Origin: QVMM01 sp047030855
Lineage (GTDB): Bacteria; Bacteroidota; Bacteroidia; Bacteroidales; Dysgonomonadaceae
DNA length: 64,000 nucleotides
Assembly: GCA_047030855.1 (NCBI GenBank)
Contig: JBKYIJ010000008.1
Coordinates: 434,001 to 498,000 of the forward strand
Reading direction: 5' to 3'
A program made the translations under genes and the position numbers. The notes under the pieces were generated by a model. The model was given only the letters and a program-made list of their open reading frames with translations. It was not told the DNA's origin and did not search any database. Each line of letters begins with the position of its first letter. Positions within the stretch are counted from its first letter, which is position 1. Shown piece after piece: positions 26,827-35,252 of this stretch.

Positions 26827-27267
26827 ATGAAAAAAGTAATACTATTCTCTCTTCTCACAACAATTTTATTATTTTGTTTCCCTTTTGGCTTTTCGCAACA
26901 ATCAAGCAAAAAAGAACAGCTGCCGCCTGCTGCCCAGAAATTTCTGGAGCACCATTTTTCAAATTTCGAAATCTACCGGGTCAAATATGACGCAAAAAAC
27001 GGCGAATATGAAGTAAAGCTGCAAAGCGGGCACGAAATAGAGTTCGACCATAACGGAGATTGGTTTGAAATAGACGGCGAAATCCAGCCTTTGCCCAAAA
27101 GCATAATTGATATGCTTCCGATCGGAATACCTCAATATATCGCCAAAAATTATCCCAGAAGAGCCATTATCAAAATAGAACGCGAAGCCTACGGATACGA
27201 AATAGAACTATCTAATTCGATCGATCTGTTGTTTGACAAGAAAGGCAAATTCCTGAAAGAAGATTAA
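26827..27267 (+). CDS. Secreted PepSY-like (DUF2874) protein, single unit
   Basis: A 146-residue protein starting at ATG 26827, which begins a signal peptide (MKKVILFSLLTTILLFCF). An earlier in-frame codon near 26734 would place a strong hairpin inside the coding sequence and is rejected. The mature part is one PepSY-like unit: LPPAAQKFLEHHFSNFEIY, YEVKLQSGHEIEFDHNGDW, LPKSIIDML, IPQYIAKNYPRRAIIKIERE, YGYEIELSNSIDLLFDKKG. Its stop overlaps the stop of the convergent sensor kinase gene (TTAA). Function unknown; context suggests envelope sensing. Confidence 0.82.
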   Translation: MKKVILFSLLTTILLFCFPFGFSQQSSKKEQLPPAAQKFLEHHFSNFEIYRVKYDAKNGEYEVKLQSGHEIEFDHNGDWFEIDGEIQPLPKSIIDMLPIGIPQYIAKNYPRRAIIKIEREAYGYEIELSNSIDLLFDKKGKFLKED

Positions 27268-28547
27268 TTTCTGCCTTTTGTAAACAAAACCTCTATCCTG
27301 AAAATATCCCTTTCAGGGTAATAGTATTTGACATCAAATCCATTCTTTTCGCAAATGGATTTTACTATATTAAGCCCTAACCCTGAAGAATCTTCCGTAT
27401 TGTTTTGCTTAACAAGCCTCGTAAACAGGTTTACTGACACATCAGCCTCAAGACAGGTATTGGATACCGACAATTGTCTCGAATTCAGGCAAACATCAAT
27501 CTTTCCGTTTTTTATATTGTGCCGTATGGCATTGCTCAACAGGTTGGAAATCATTATTTCTGCCAATACAGGATTCATATAACAGATGCAATCTTCGATA
27601 TCCGTATTCAGAACAATACCTTTGATGCCGATCAACTCTTCCATATCGAACAGGTATGCGTTAATTAACCGGGACAGATCGACATTCTCTTTTTCCTGAA
27701 ACTGATCGTTATTTATTTTCGTAATCAGCAACAGCGATTTGTTAAGCCTTGACAAACGCGTTACGGCACGCGATATCGCAATCAGATTATTCGCCTGTTC
27801 CTCCTGATTCAAAGAATCTTTCTGCATCAATAAATCAACTTTCGATTTAATTACGGATAATGGCGTCTGCATTTCATGTGAAGCGTCTTCCGTAAAGATT
27901 CTCGAATTTTCATAATCTTCATTAATCTTACGTACCATTCTCATTATCACATTATTCAGCTCATCAAACTCTTGTATGTTCGGATTTTCGAGTTCCAGTT
28001 TTGTATTTGCTCGTAAATCGTAATTACGCAAACGTTGGAGATTTCGGGTTAACGGTCCGGCTATGCTTTTCTTAAGAGAATAACTGATCGCATATACAAA
28101 CACGATAAACAGAACGAAAAGAACCAGCAGAGAAGCTACAATAGCATACAAAAGATCGTCCGACTCCATTGTAGGCTGGTTTATGTTAATGAGATACGAA
28201 CTGTTCTTGTATGCAACGGGAAAATACAGCTGCCTGTATGGTGCAAAACTTCCCGTTAATTCACTGTACAAAAGAGTGTCTTTGTACATTTCGGCAGGAT
28301 ACAGACTAATATCATCAATCTTTTGCTGCTCGATACGGGCAGGCTGCAATACTATTTCGGTAGCAAGATTAAGCGTATCGTGCAACGACACATAATTCTC
28401 GATCCTTGTTTTGTATTCGTTAAGAATCTCATCCGTAGAATAATGGATAAAGAAACGGAAAATAAAAAAATGCGAGATACATCCTATAATTATAATTATA
28501 ACCATAGAAATAAAAAGATTTCTGCGGATAAGTTGAAACAGATTCAT
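27264..28547 (-). CDS. Sensor histidine kinase, partner of the adjacent OmpR-type regulator
   Basis: A 427-residue inner-membrane kinase. Two membrane helices (about 11-30 and 132-155) flank a ~100-residue periplasmic sensor region with no recognisable domain. A HAMP-like linker leads to the HisKA domain with the phosphorylated His in EDASHEMQTPLSVIKSKVDLL, then the ATPase domain with N-box NLLSNAIRHNIKNG and G-box SSGLGLNIVKSICEKNGF. It autophosphorylates and passes phosphate to the response regulator whose stop overlaps its start by four bases. The periplasmic sensor faces the same compartment as the PepSY-like proteins next door. Confidence 0.92.
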   Translation of the reverse strand: MNLFQLIRRNLFISMVIIIIIGCISHFFIFRFFIHYSTDEILNEYKTRIENYVSLHDTLNLATEIVLQPARIEQQKIDDISLYPAEMYKDTLLYSELTGSFAPYRQLYFPVAYKNSSYLININQPTMESDDLLYAIVASLLVLFVLFIVFVYAISYSLKKSIAGPLTRNLQRLRNYDLRANTKLELENPNIQEFDELNNVIMRMVRKINEDYENSRIFTEDASHEMQTPLSVIKSKVDLLMQKDSLNQEEQANNLIAISRAVTRLSRLNKSLLLITKINNDQFQEKENVDLSRLINAYLFDMEELIGIKGIVLNTDIEDCICYMNPVLAEIMISNLLSNAIRHNIKNGKIDVCLNSRQLSVSNTCLEADVSVNLFTRLVKQNNTEDSSGLGLNIVKSICEKNGFDVKYYYPERDIFRIEVLFTKGRN

Positions 28548-29224
28548 TCTTCCGAGAATTTATATCCTATTCCGTAAACGGTTTTTATATAATCATGAGA
28601 TCCTTTTTCAAGCAATTTCTTGCGAACGTTTTTTATGTGCGTATAAATAAAATCAAATGAGTCCGCACTCAACCCCATATCGTCACCCCATAAGTGTTCC
28701 GCTATGACCTCCTTACTCAAGACTTTATCCCGATTCATCAAAAAATACAGCAACAGATCGTATTCTTTGCGGGTAAGTATGATCTCCTGTCCCTTTACCA
28801 TAACCTTACGGCTATCAAGAAACACTGATATTTCGTTAAAAACCAGCTCGTTCGATCCTTTAAAATTACGACGGCGGATTACTGATTTTATCCGGGCGTT
28901 CAGTTCCGACAAATGGAAAGGTTTGGTAAGATAATCGTCTGCCCCTATATCGAGCCCGACAAGTTTATCATCCAGCGAATTTTTTGCCGATATAATAATA
29001 ACGCCTGCATTCGTGTCCTTTTGTTTGAGCCTGCGGATTATATTCAATCCGCTACCTCCGGGAAGCGTTATATCTACAATCACACAATCGTAGTCGTAGA
29101 GATTCACCTTTTCTTCCCCTTCGTCGTACGTCGATGCCGTTTCGGCAGTAAAACCTTCCGAAACCAGAAACTTAACAATCGATTCCTGCAAATCTATTTC
29201 ATCTTCTATAATAAGTAGTTTCAT
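28544..29224 (-). CDS. OmpR/PhoB-family response regulator
   Basis: A 226-residue protein. The receiver domain has the acidic pocket IIEDE, phospho-acceptor Asp51 in VIVDITLPGGSG, IIISAKNSLDDKLVGLDIGADDY and Lys in LTKPFHLSEL. The C-terminal winged helix (about 130-226) has TRKEYDLLLYFLMNRDKVLSKEV and IYTHIKNVRKKL recognition helix and the ending VYGIGYKFSE. It should bind direct repeats upstream of target genes. ATGA overlap with the kinase gene shows one operon. Candidate targets are the adjacent PepSY-like and EptA-like genes, by analogy with BasRS/PmrAB. Confidence 0.94.
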   Translation of the reverse strand: MKLLIIEDEIDLQESIVKFLVSEGFTAETASTYDEGEEKVNLYDYDCVIVDITLPGGSGLNIIRRLKQKDTNAGVIIISAKNSLDDKLVGLDIGADDYLTKPFHLSELNARIKSVIRRRNFKGSNELVFNEISVFLDSRKVMVKGQEIILTRKEYDLLLYFLMNRDKVLSKEVIAEHLWGDDMGLSADSFDFIYTHIKNVRKKLLEKGSHDYIKTVYGIGYKFSEE

Positions 29225-29240
29225 TCTATCTCCTATTTTC

Positions 29241-29750
29241 TTAAGGTTTCAACAGCTCGTAGCTATGAAGATCAATAATTGTATTGTTTTTTACCGCGGC
29301 TCTCTTCATCACGCCGACTTTCCGAAAGCCGACTTTTTCCAAAACCCGCATAGAGGCTTTATTATATTCGTAAACAGATGTGAACAGACGAATAAAATCC
29401 GTATTCGAAAAAACATAGTCAATCACGTCTTTCAATGCCGCACTCATTATTCCTTTTCCCCAGTAATTCTCTCCGAGCCAGTAACCGATCTCGGCGTTCA
29501 ATCGCTCGACATCCCATCCCGGAACAAAACCGATACCGCCCACAGCTTCTCCGTTAACTGCTATTGCAAAATCTTCCGTATTGTTTTTTTTCAGAGCTTG
29601 TTTGATAAACACTTTAGCGTCCTTCTCCGTATAGGGATGAGGAAAATAATCACGCACGTTATTCCAAATTCTCGGATTATTGGCATTCTCTGCTAATCGG
29701 CGAGAGTCGGTAAGTTTCCACGGACGAATTGTGTATTCGTTACTTTTCAT
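29241..29750 (-). CDS. GNAT-family N-acetyltransferase (RimJ/RimL-like)
   Basis: A 169-residue protein; I start at ATG 29750 (MKSNEYTIRPWKLTDSRRLA) because the family begins with this strand. Family landmarks: IRPWKLTDSRRLAENAN, FAIAVNGEAVGGIGF, EIGYWLGENYWGKGIMSAAL with the acetyl-CoA-binding loop, FIRLFTSVYEYNKASMRVLEKVGF. RimJ/RimL-type enzymes acetylate protein N-termini or small molecules. It lies 16 bases upstream of the response regulator on the same strand, so it may be the first gene of that operon. Substrate unknown. Confidence 0.87.
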   Translation of the reverse strand: MKSNEYTIRPWKLTDSRRLAENANNPRIWNNVRDYFPHPYTEKDAKVFIKQALKKNNTEDFAIAVNGEAVGGIGFVPGWDVERLNAEIGYWLGENYWGKGIMSAALKDVIDYVFSNTDFIRLFTSVYEYNKASMRVLEKVGFRKVGVMKRAAVKNNTIIDLHSYELLKP

Positions 29751-29828
29751 AATCTTATTTGTATCAAAAAAATAAAAATACAAAAAATCGGAATACTTTC
29801 TCATTATACTTCCTTTATAGATTTCAAC

Positions 29829-29860
29829 AAAAAAAGCAGGTTTTCTTAAAACCTGCTTTT
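29829..29860 (-). terminator. Terminator downstream of the small repeat membrane protein
   Basis: AAAAGCAGGTTTT (29832-29844) pairs with AAAACCTGCTTTT (29848-29860). On the minus strand a T7 tract follows, ending the transcript of the 29880-30307 gene. Confidence 0.75.
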
Positions 29861-29879
29861 ACTGTTTTTTTAATTTATC

Positions 29880-30307
29880 TTATGCCACCACCCAAATAAT
29901 TGAAGAAATTATTTGCCAAATACCTAATATTATAGCTAAGATACCCAATTTACCTTGTAACGGGATCAGTTTTTTAAGCACTTGTTCTCCTTTTTCTGCC
30001 GCAGTAGGATTTTTAGATAACGCATGTTTTGCGATCAGTCCGTAACCCAGAATAAAACCTAAAGCTGCCAAAACGATGGATACCAATAATAATGTTATCC
30101 AGTATATAGGCCAAGTCGTAAGCCAACCTATTGTGAGGATACAGCTAATAATGCCCCAGATACCCCAGATACAGAAAACAACTCCTGCCCATCCCCTGAT
30201 AGGGAGCAATTTTTTCAAACAATTCCTTTGCATTGGGTTTTTTTCTCAAGCAATAAAGAAGGACATGCAATGAGTCCTAAAATAATCAATGTTATTCCAA
30301 AAATCAT
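29880..30307 (-). CDS. Small membrane protein with an internal repeat, two frameshifts
   Basis: The open frame below 30233 starts without a convincing N-terminus. Removing one base from the run at 30193-30196 (C4 on +) and one from the T7 at 30238-30244 joins it to ATG 30307 and gives about 141 residues: an N-terminal helix (MIFGITLIILGLIACPS), then KKPNAKELFEKIAPYQGW followed by hydrophobic GIWGIIS, two further helices, and KNPTAAEKGEQVLKKLIPLQG followed by GIWQIISS. The N- and C-terminal units align with each other, which strongly supports both corrections. Four to five membrane helices; function unknown. Confidence 0.65.
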
Positions 30308-30363
30308 GATTGTAAAAAGTTTTTTGTTAAGTTAATATATTGCAATATCTTGCATACTTTCAG

Positions 30364-30371
30364 CAAATATA
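30364..30371 (-). promoter_or_regulatory. Promoter -7 box (TATATTTG) for the small repeat membrane protein
   Basis: CAAATATA on the + strand reads TATATTTG on the minus strand, 57 bases above the corrected start at 30307. The rest of 30372-30534 is AT-rich with nothing I can support. Confidence 0.55.
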
Positions 30372-30534
30372 TAATAAAAAAAATCATTTACATTCTATAA
30401 ATAAAAAAATTGTTAATCTCATAAAAAAATATCGTTAACCTATATATCAGAATTATGACAGCATTCTAATAATATAGATTAATAAAGATATATTCTTATT
30501 GCAATACTAATGAAAATATTATCACCCTTTTTCA

Positions 30535-30542
30535 TACCTTTG
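30535..30542 (+). promoter_or_regulatory. Promoter -7 box (TACCTTTG) for proS
   Basis: TACCTTTG matches TAnnTTTG and lies 38 bases before ATG 30581. Confidence 0.65.
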
Positions 30543-30580
30543 CATGATAAAAAGAAAATCAGAAAAATTCTAAAATATTT

Positions 30581-32062
30581 ATGGCAAAAGAGCTTAAAGA
30601 ATTGACCTCGCGCAGCGAGGATTACAGTCAATGGTATATCGACCTTGTGACAAAAGCCGATCTGGCAGAAAATTCTGCTGTCCGCGGATGCATGGTTATA
30701 AAACCTTACGGATATGCAATATGGGAAAAAATGCAACGCCAGTTGGACGATATGTTCAAAGAAACAGGACACATGAACGCATACTTTCCGTTGTTTATCC
30801 CTAAATCTTTCTTAAGCAAAGAAGCCGATCACGTGGAAGGCTTTGCGAAAGAGTGTGCCGTTGTAACGCACTACCGATTGAAGAACGATCCTGACGGAAA
30901 AGGCGTCGTAGTCGATCCTGAAGCCAAACTTGAAGAAGAACTGATCGTTCGCCCTACTTCCGAAACGATTATATGGAACACGTACCGAAACTGGATACAA
31001 TCATACAGAGACCTGCCGTTGCTTATCAATCAGTGGGCAAACGTTGTCCGCTGGGAAATGCGTACGCGTCTGTTCCTGCGTACAGCGGAATTTTTGTGGC
31101 AGGAAGGACATACCGCCCATGCTACAAAAGAAGAAGCTGAAACAGAAGCCCGCAAAATGTTGGATGTATATGCCACGTTTGCCGAAGAATATATGGCTAT
31201 GCCTGTAATCAAAGGAGTGAAATCGGCCAACGAACGCTTTGCGGGAGCTGTCGAAACTTATGCGATTGAGGCACTCATGCAGGACGGAAAAGCGTTGCAG
31301 GCTGGGACATCACACTTCTTGGGACAAAATTTTGCCAAGGCATTCGATGTCAAGTTTGCAGATAAGGACGGCAAGCAGGAATATGTATGGGCAACATCGT
31401 GGGGAGTTTCGACACGTTTGATAGGTGCGCTTATCATGGCACATTCCGATGACAACGGATTAGTACTGCCTCCAAAACTGGCGCCGTATCAGGTAGTGAT
31501 TGTTCCGATATATCGCAATATGGAGCAATTGGCTCAGATCGACGAAAAAACAGAAGGCATTATCAAATCACTAAAATCACTTGGAATCTCGGTCAAATAC
31601 GATAATGCAGACAATAAAAAGCCGGGTTGGAAATTTGCCGAGTATGAACTGAAAGGCGTTCCTGTCCGTCTGGCAATGGGTGGACGCGATCTCGAGAACA
31701 ATACGGTAGAAGTCGCAAGACGCGATACATTGACAAAAGAAACAGTTTCTTGCGACGGAATAGATTTGTATATCAAAAATCTTCTGGACGAAATACAACA
31801 GAACATTTACGACAAAGCAGCCGAATTTCGTGCAACTCATGTAATAAAAGTAGACAGCTACGAAGAGTTTAAAGAAAAAATCGAAGAAGGCGGTTTTATC
31901 CTCGCTCATTGGGACGGCACAAGCGAAACGGAGGAAAAAATCAAAGCTGAAACGAAAGCTACCATACGTTGCATACCGTTGGAAGGTGATAAAACTCCCG
32001 GGAAATGTATGGTAACAGGAAAACCTTCTGCTCAAAGAGTCGTTTTTGCAAGGGCATATTAA
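30581..32062 (+). CDS. proS: Prolyl-tRNA synthetase, short (archaeal/eukaryotic-like) form
   Basis: A 493-residue class II synthetase charging tRNA-Pro in the cytosol. Class II motifs: motif 1 with CMVIKPYGYAIWEKMQRQLD, motif 2 with NQWANVVRWEMRTRLFLRTAEFLWQEGHTAH, motif 3 around VWATSWGVSTRLIGALIMAHSDDNG; the anticodon-binding domain and a C-terminal extension (KCMVTGKPSAQRVVFARAY) follow. It lacks the editing insertion of the long bacterial ProS and matches the ~490-residue type common in Bacteroidota. A nucleotidyltransferase-rhodanese gene starts three bases after its stop. Confidence 0.95.
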   Translation: MAKELKELTSRSEDYSQWYIDLVTKADLAENSAVRGCMVIKPYGYAIWEKMQRQLDDMFKETGHMNAYFPLFIPKSFLSKEADHVEGFAKECAVVTHYRLKNDPDGKGVVVDPEAKLEEELIVRPTSETIIWNTYRNWIQSYRDLPLLINQWANVVRWEMRTRLFLRTAEFLWQEGHTAHATKEEAETEARKMLDVYATFAEEYMAMPVIKGVKSANERFAGAVETYAIEALMQDGKALQAGTSHFLGQNFAKAFDVKFADKDGKQEYVWATSWGVSTRLIGALIMAHSDDNGLVLPPKLAPYQVVIVPIYRNMEQLAQIDEKTEGIIKSLKSLGISVKYDNADNKKPGWKFAEYELKGVPVRLAMGGRDLENNTVEVARRDTLTKETVSCDGIDLYIKNLLDEIQQNIYDKAAEFRATHVIKVDSYEEFKEKIEEGGFILAHWDGTSETEEKIKAETKATIRCIPLEGDKTPGKCMVTGKPSAQRVVFARAY

Positions 32063-32065
32063 TCG

Positions 32066-32905
32066 ATGATGGAAAAGGTTCTTGCAAAAATTGCTTCCGA
32101 ACTGAATTCTGCCAATATTTTATGGGGCATTGGGGCGTCTATGGTGCTTCATCAATACTCTTTAGTGAAGAATCCGACCGACATTGATATTTTGGTGTCG
32201 GTTTCCGATATAGACGAAGCCGATAAGATATTATCGGGAATGGGAATTAAAATTCATAACGAGAAAAATTCTTCGGTATATTCGACAGAATATTTTCGGG
32301 AATATATCGTAGATGACATAAATATTGATGTAATGGCAGGTTTCAAAATAAATCTGCCCGACAAGAAAACCTTTGAATATCCGTTTGACGCCGAGTCTGT
32401 TCCGTTAACATTCACGATAGGAAATATGCCTGTGCCTTCAACTACGCTTGAAGACTGGTATGTATTATATCAGTTAATCCCGAATCGGGAAGCTAAAGCA
32501 AAACTCATTCTGAATTATTTTAATGAACATGGCATAGAGTATCCGCCGTTAGTGGAAAGAATGATAAATAACGGTAGCGTTCCGACAGAAATTAAACAAA
32601 AACTGCAAAAATTACTTGACTGCGATAGTTACAGGAAACTGATAGAGGCTCAGGATACCTTTTTAGTAGATGTGCGCACTCCCGAAGAATATGCAGAAGG
32701 ATATGTAGAGGGTTCTATAAATATTCCGTTAGATTCAGTCGAAGATAATCTTGACAAATTTGAAGGAAAGAAAAACATTGTAGTATTTTGTCACAGTGGA
32801 AAACGCAGTGCAATAGCAAAAAAGATACTGCAAAGTAATGGGTTCAGCAATATTATTAACGGCGGTTCTTGGACAGATGTAAACAATTTTCGGCAACGAA
32901 CCTGA
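32066..32905 (+). CDS. Fusion of a nucleotidyltransferase-like domain and a rhodanese domain
   Basis: A 279-residue protein in one uninterrupted frame. Residues ~1-170 resemble the nucleotidyltransferase fold: GIGASMVLHQY glycine-rich start, PTDIDILVSV giving the paired metal Asp residues, and later INIDVMAGF as a possible third carboxylate; the rest is helical. Residues ~190-275 are a rhodanese domain: FLVDVRTPEEYAEGYVEGSINIPLD and the active loop VVFCHSGKRS with catalytic Cys. The linker has no long homopolymer, so an artificial fusion by indel is unlikely. It starts three bases after proS (a second ATG is at 32069). Neither the substrate nor the reason for the pairing is known to me. Confidence 0.8.
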   Translation: MMEKVLAKIASELNSANILWGIGASMVLHQYSLVKNPTDIDILVSVSDIDEADKILSGMGIKIHNEKNSSVYSTEYFREYIVDDINIDVMAGFKINLPDKKTFEYPFDAESVPLTFTIGNMPVPSTTLEDWYVLYQLIPNREAKAKLILNYFNEHGIEYPPLVERMINNGSVPTEIKQKLQKLLDCDSYRKLIEAQDTFLVDVRTPEEYAEGYVEGSINIPLDSVEDNLDKFEGKKNIVVFCHSGKRSAIAKKILQSNGFSNIINGGSWTDVNNFRQRT

Positions 32906-32947
32906 ACCTACTAATACTAAACAATATTTAACTATATACTTTTTTAT

Positions 32948-32955
32948 TATATTTG
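32948..32955 (+). promoter_or_regulatory. Promoter -7 box (TATATTTG) for the glycosyltransferase gene
   Basis: TATATTTG matches TAnnTTTG, 20 bases before ATG 32975. Confidence 0.65.
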
Positions 32956-32974
32956 TGAAAAAAGTTACAAAACT

Positions 32975-33913
32975 ATGCAAATAGCTGTCATCATTCCCTG
33001 TTACAATGAAGGACTAACGATCAGAAAAGTTGTCACGGATTTCAGAGCAGTTTTGCCCGATGCACAAATATATGTCTACGACAACAATTCTACCGACAAT
33101 ACGATAGCCGAAGCAGAAGCCGCAGGTGCGGTTGTAAGACGGGAAACGGAACAAGGAAAAGGTGCGGTCGTACTTACAATGTTTAAGGACGTCGACGCAG
33201 ACTTATACCTTTTGGTGGACGGTGACGACACCTACCCTGCCGAGGCGGCAAGTCAAATGATAGACTGCCTTAACGCATATAACGCCGATATGATCATCGG
33301 AGACAGGTTGTCAAACAAAACGTATCTGGCTGAGAATAAAAGACCTTTTCACAATTTCGGAAACGATTTGGTAAGGAAGCTGATAAACAAATTCTTTCAC
33401 TCCGATCTGCACGACATATTGTCGGGTTACAGGCTTTTCAGTAAAAGGTTTGTAAAAAATTATTCATCCTTGATTACAGGATTTGAACTCGAAACGGACT
33501 TGGCTATTTATTGTCTTAACTATGGATTCAGAATAAAAGAAGTACAGGTTGATTACAGAGATCGTCCCGAAGGCAGCGTATCGAAGCTAAACACTTTCAA
33601 GGACGGATATCGCGTATTGAAGCTGTTTTTTAATCTTTACAGGCTCTATAAGCCTTTAAGTTTTTTCGGCATCATTGCCTTTATATTTTTAGTGATAGGT
33701 TTGGTGCTCGGGGTATTTCCTATTATCGATTATATTAATTATCAGTACGTGTACAGAGTACCGACTGCTATTGCTGCCGTAACCATGACTATTATTTCAA
33801 TATTGTTGTTTACGTGTGGGCTTATACTGGATAATATATCCAAATTCGATAAAAAGAATTTCAAACTTGCTTTACTGAACTATAATGAAAATCAGAAACA
33901 AAAAAATCTCTAA
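32975..33913 (+). CDS. Family 2 glycosyltransferase, dolichyl/polyprenyl-phosphate sugar synthase-like
   Basis: A 312-residue protein. The GT-A domain begins IAVIIPCYNEGLTIRKVV; YVYDNNSTDNTIAEA, the metal-binding LLVDGDDTYPAEAA, IGDRL, and LSGYRLFSKRFVKNY follow in the order of DPM1/GtrB enzymes. Two membrane helices lie at about 230-255 and 265-288. Such enzymes load a sugar from a nucleotide donor onto a polyprenyl phosphate at the cytoplasmic face of the inner membrane, supplying GT-C transferases. The next gene, a polytopic protein, overlaps its end by 29 bases and could be the acceptor-side partner. Confidence 0.9.
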   Translation: MQIAVIIPCYNEGLTIRKVVTDFRAVLPDAQIYVYDNNSTDNTIAEAEAAGAVVRRETEQGKGAVVLTMFKDVDADLYLLVDGDDTYPAEAASQMIDCLNAYNADMIIGDRLSNKTYLAENKRPFHNFGNDLVRKLINKFFHSDLHDILSGYRLFSKRFVKNYSSLITGFELETDLAIYCLNYGFRIKEVQVDYRDRPEGSVSKLNTFKDGYRVLKLFFNLYRLYKPLSFFGIIAFIFLVIGLVLGVFPIIDYINYQYVYRVPTAIAAVTMTIISILLFTCGLILDNISKFDKKNFKLALLNYNENQKQKNL

Positions 33914-35252
33914 ACAATTTGTTTTTTCTTTTATCGGATTCATAATTCTGTTTTTAAGTTACACTATCAATCTGTGGCAGATTACGCCTTCCGAATATTT
34001 CCACGGTTTCGAAAGAGCACCCGAAGGATTGGTTATAGGCAGGCTGATTAAAGCAGAAAAGGATGGTATATTTTCTGACGGAGGATTAACTGGAATAGCA
34101 TATACATATAATACCGATTCTTTCAAAACGGAAAACGATGCTGTCGATCGGTACAGGCTTTTGCAACACGACATTTATCTCACAAACAAAGCTGCTCCTG
34201 ACAATTTTTTTGCATACAGAAGCCAAACTGGCGGACAGGGGATATTATACAGTTCAATTCAAAAAACATCTCCGCTGAGCCATAGAATAAATCTACAATT
34301 ATTTAGAGCGATAAATTCATCTCTTACGGCTCTATGCTTCATGCTTTTTATTTGTTGGTGTTATCGTAACTTTGGGTTTATAAGCAGTTTCGTCACTTTC
34401 ATATTACTACTCTTCTCGCCGTGGATCAATAATTTTTCACACAATCTGTGGTGGTCGTTCTGGAGTTTCTATCTGCCTTTTTTAAGTATGTTGCTTTTGT
34501 TAGAAAAAAGGCATCGGAATCCCGACGGCATTTCAGAAAAAAAGATATTTGCGATCTTATTTCTTATGGTTTTTGTAAAATGCATATTTACGGGATTTGA
34601 ATTTATAACAACCACATTGTTAGCAATAATCTGCCCTATTGTTTACTATTATGTTTTGGAAAAGAGAAAATTCTCCTCTTTCATAATATTTTCTTTAAAA
34701 ACAGGATTGTGCGCAATATTGGCAATGATTGCCGAAATGGTTGTTTTAGTAATCCAGATTGGCTCATTGACTGGAAATCTGACTGACGGAATAAGTCATA
34801 TTCTGCTGTCATACACAAGGCGAACAACCAATGAGATTATCTTAGACAATCAGCCCGCACTTTCATATTCAGAAGTCCTGCGGGAATATTTTGGAGGAAA
34901 TGCGTTCAGGCTAAGCTTTTTGGAAAGCTCAAATATTCAGGTACATTTTGGTATTTTGGTTCTGCTGATCCTGATATTCGGTTTATTTATTATTCTTATA
35001 AATAAAAAATTAAAAAACAGCGATATTTTAAAGAACCGTTCATTGATAATAACCACAGCGTTTTCTATCCTATGTCCGCTGTCGTGGTATATTATTTTTA
35101 AACAACACTCCAGCGAGCATCCTCATTTTGATTATATCGTCTGGTACATGCCGTTCTTATTGTACGGATTTTTAGTTATCGGGCAAGGGATCACACTCGC
35201 TTATTCCGCACTATTCAAATCGGATAATTCGCTCAAAAGGACAGATTCGTAA
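33885..35252 (+). CDS. Polytopic membrane protein, possible GT-C transferase partner
   Basis: A 455-residue protein with about ten membrane helices: one near the N-terminus (FVFSFIGFIILFLSYTI), a ~100-residue extracytoplasmic loop, then closely spaced helices to about residue 440. I find no clear catalytic motif; overlap with a dolichyl-phosphate-sugar-synthase-like gene suggests it uses the polyprenyl-linked sugar, as GtrC or PMT-like proteins do, but this is inference. Its last 52 bases overlap the 3' end of the convergent RsmF-like gene on the other strand. Confidence 0.75.
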   Translation: MKIRNKKISKQFVFSFIGFIILFLSYTINLWQITPSEYFHGFERAPEGLVIGRLIKAEKDGIFSDGGLTGIAYTYNTDSFKTENDAVDRYRLLQHDIYLTNKAAPDNFFAYRSQTGGQGILYSSIQKTSPLSHRINLQLFRAINSSLTALCFMLFICWCYRNFGFISSFVTFILLLFSPWINNFSHNLWWSFWSFYLPFLSMLLLLEKRHRNPDGISEKKIFAILFLMVFVKCIFTGFEFITTTLLAIICPIVYYYVLEKRKFSSFIIFSLKTGLCAILAMIAEMVVLVIQIGSLTGNLTDGISHILLSYTRRTTNEIILDNQPALSYSEVLREYFGGNAFRLSFLESSNIQVHFGILVLLILIFGLFIILINKKLKNSDILKNRSLIITTAFSILCPLSWYIIFKQHSSEHPHFDYIVWYMPFLLYGFLVIGQGITLAYSALFKSDNSLKRTDS

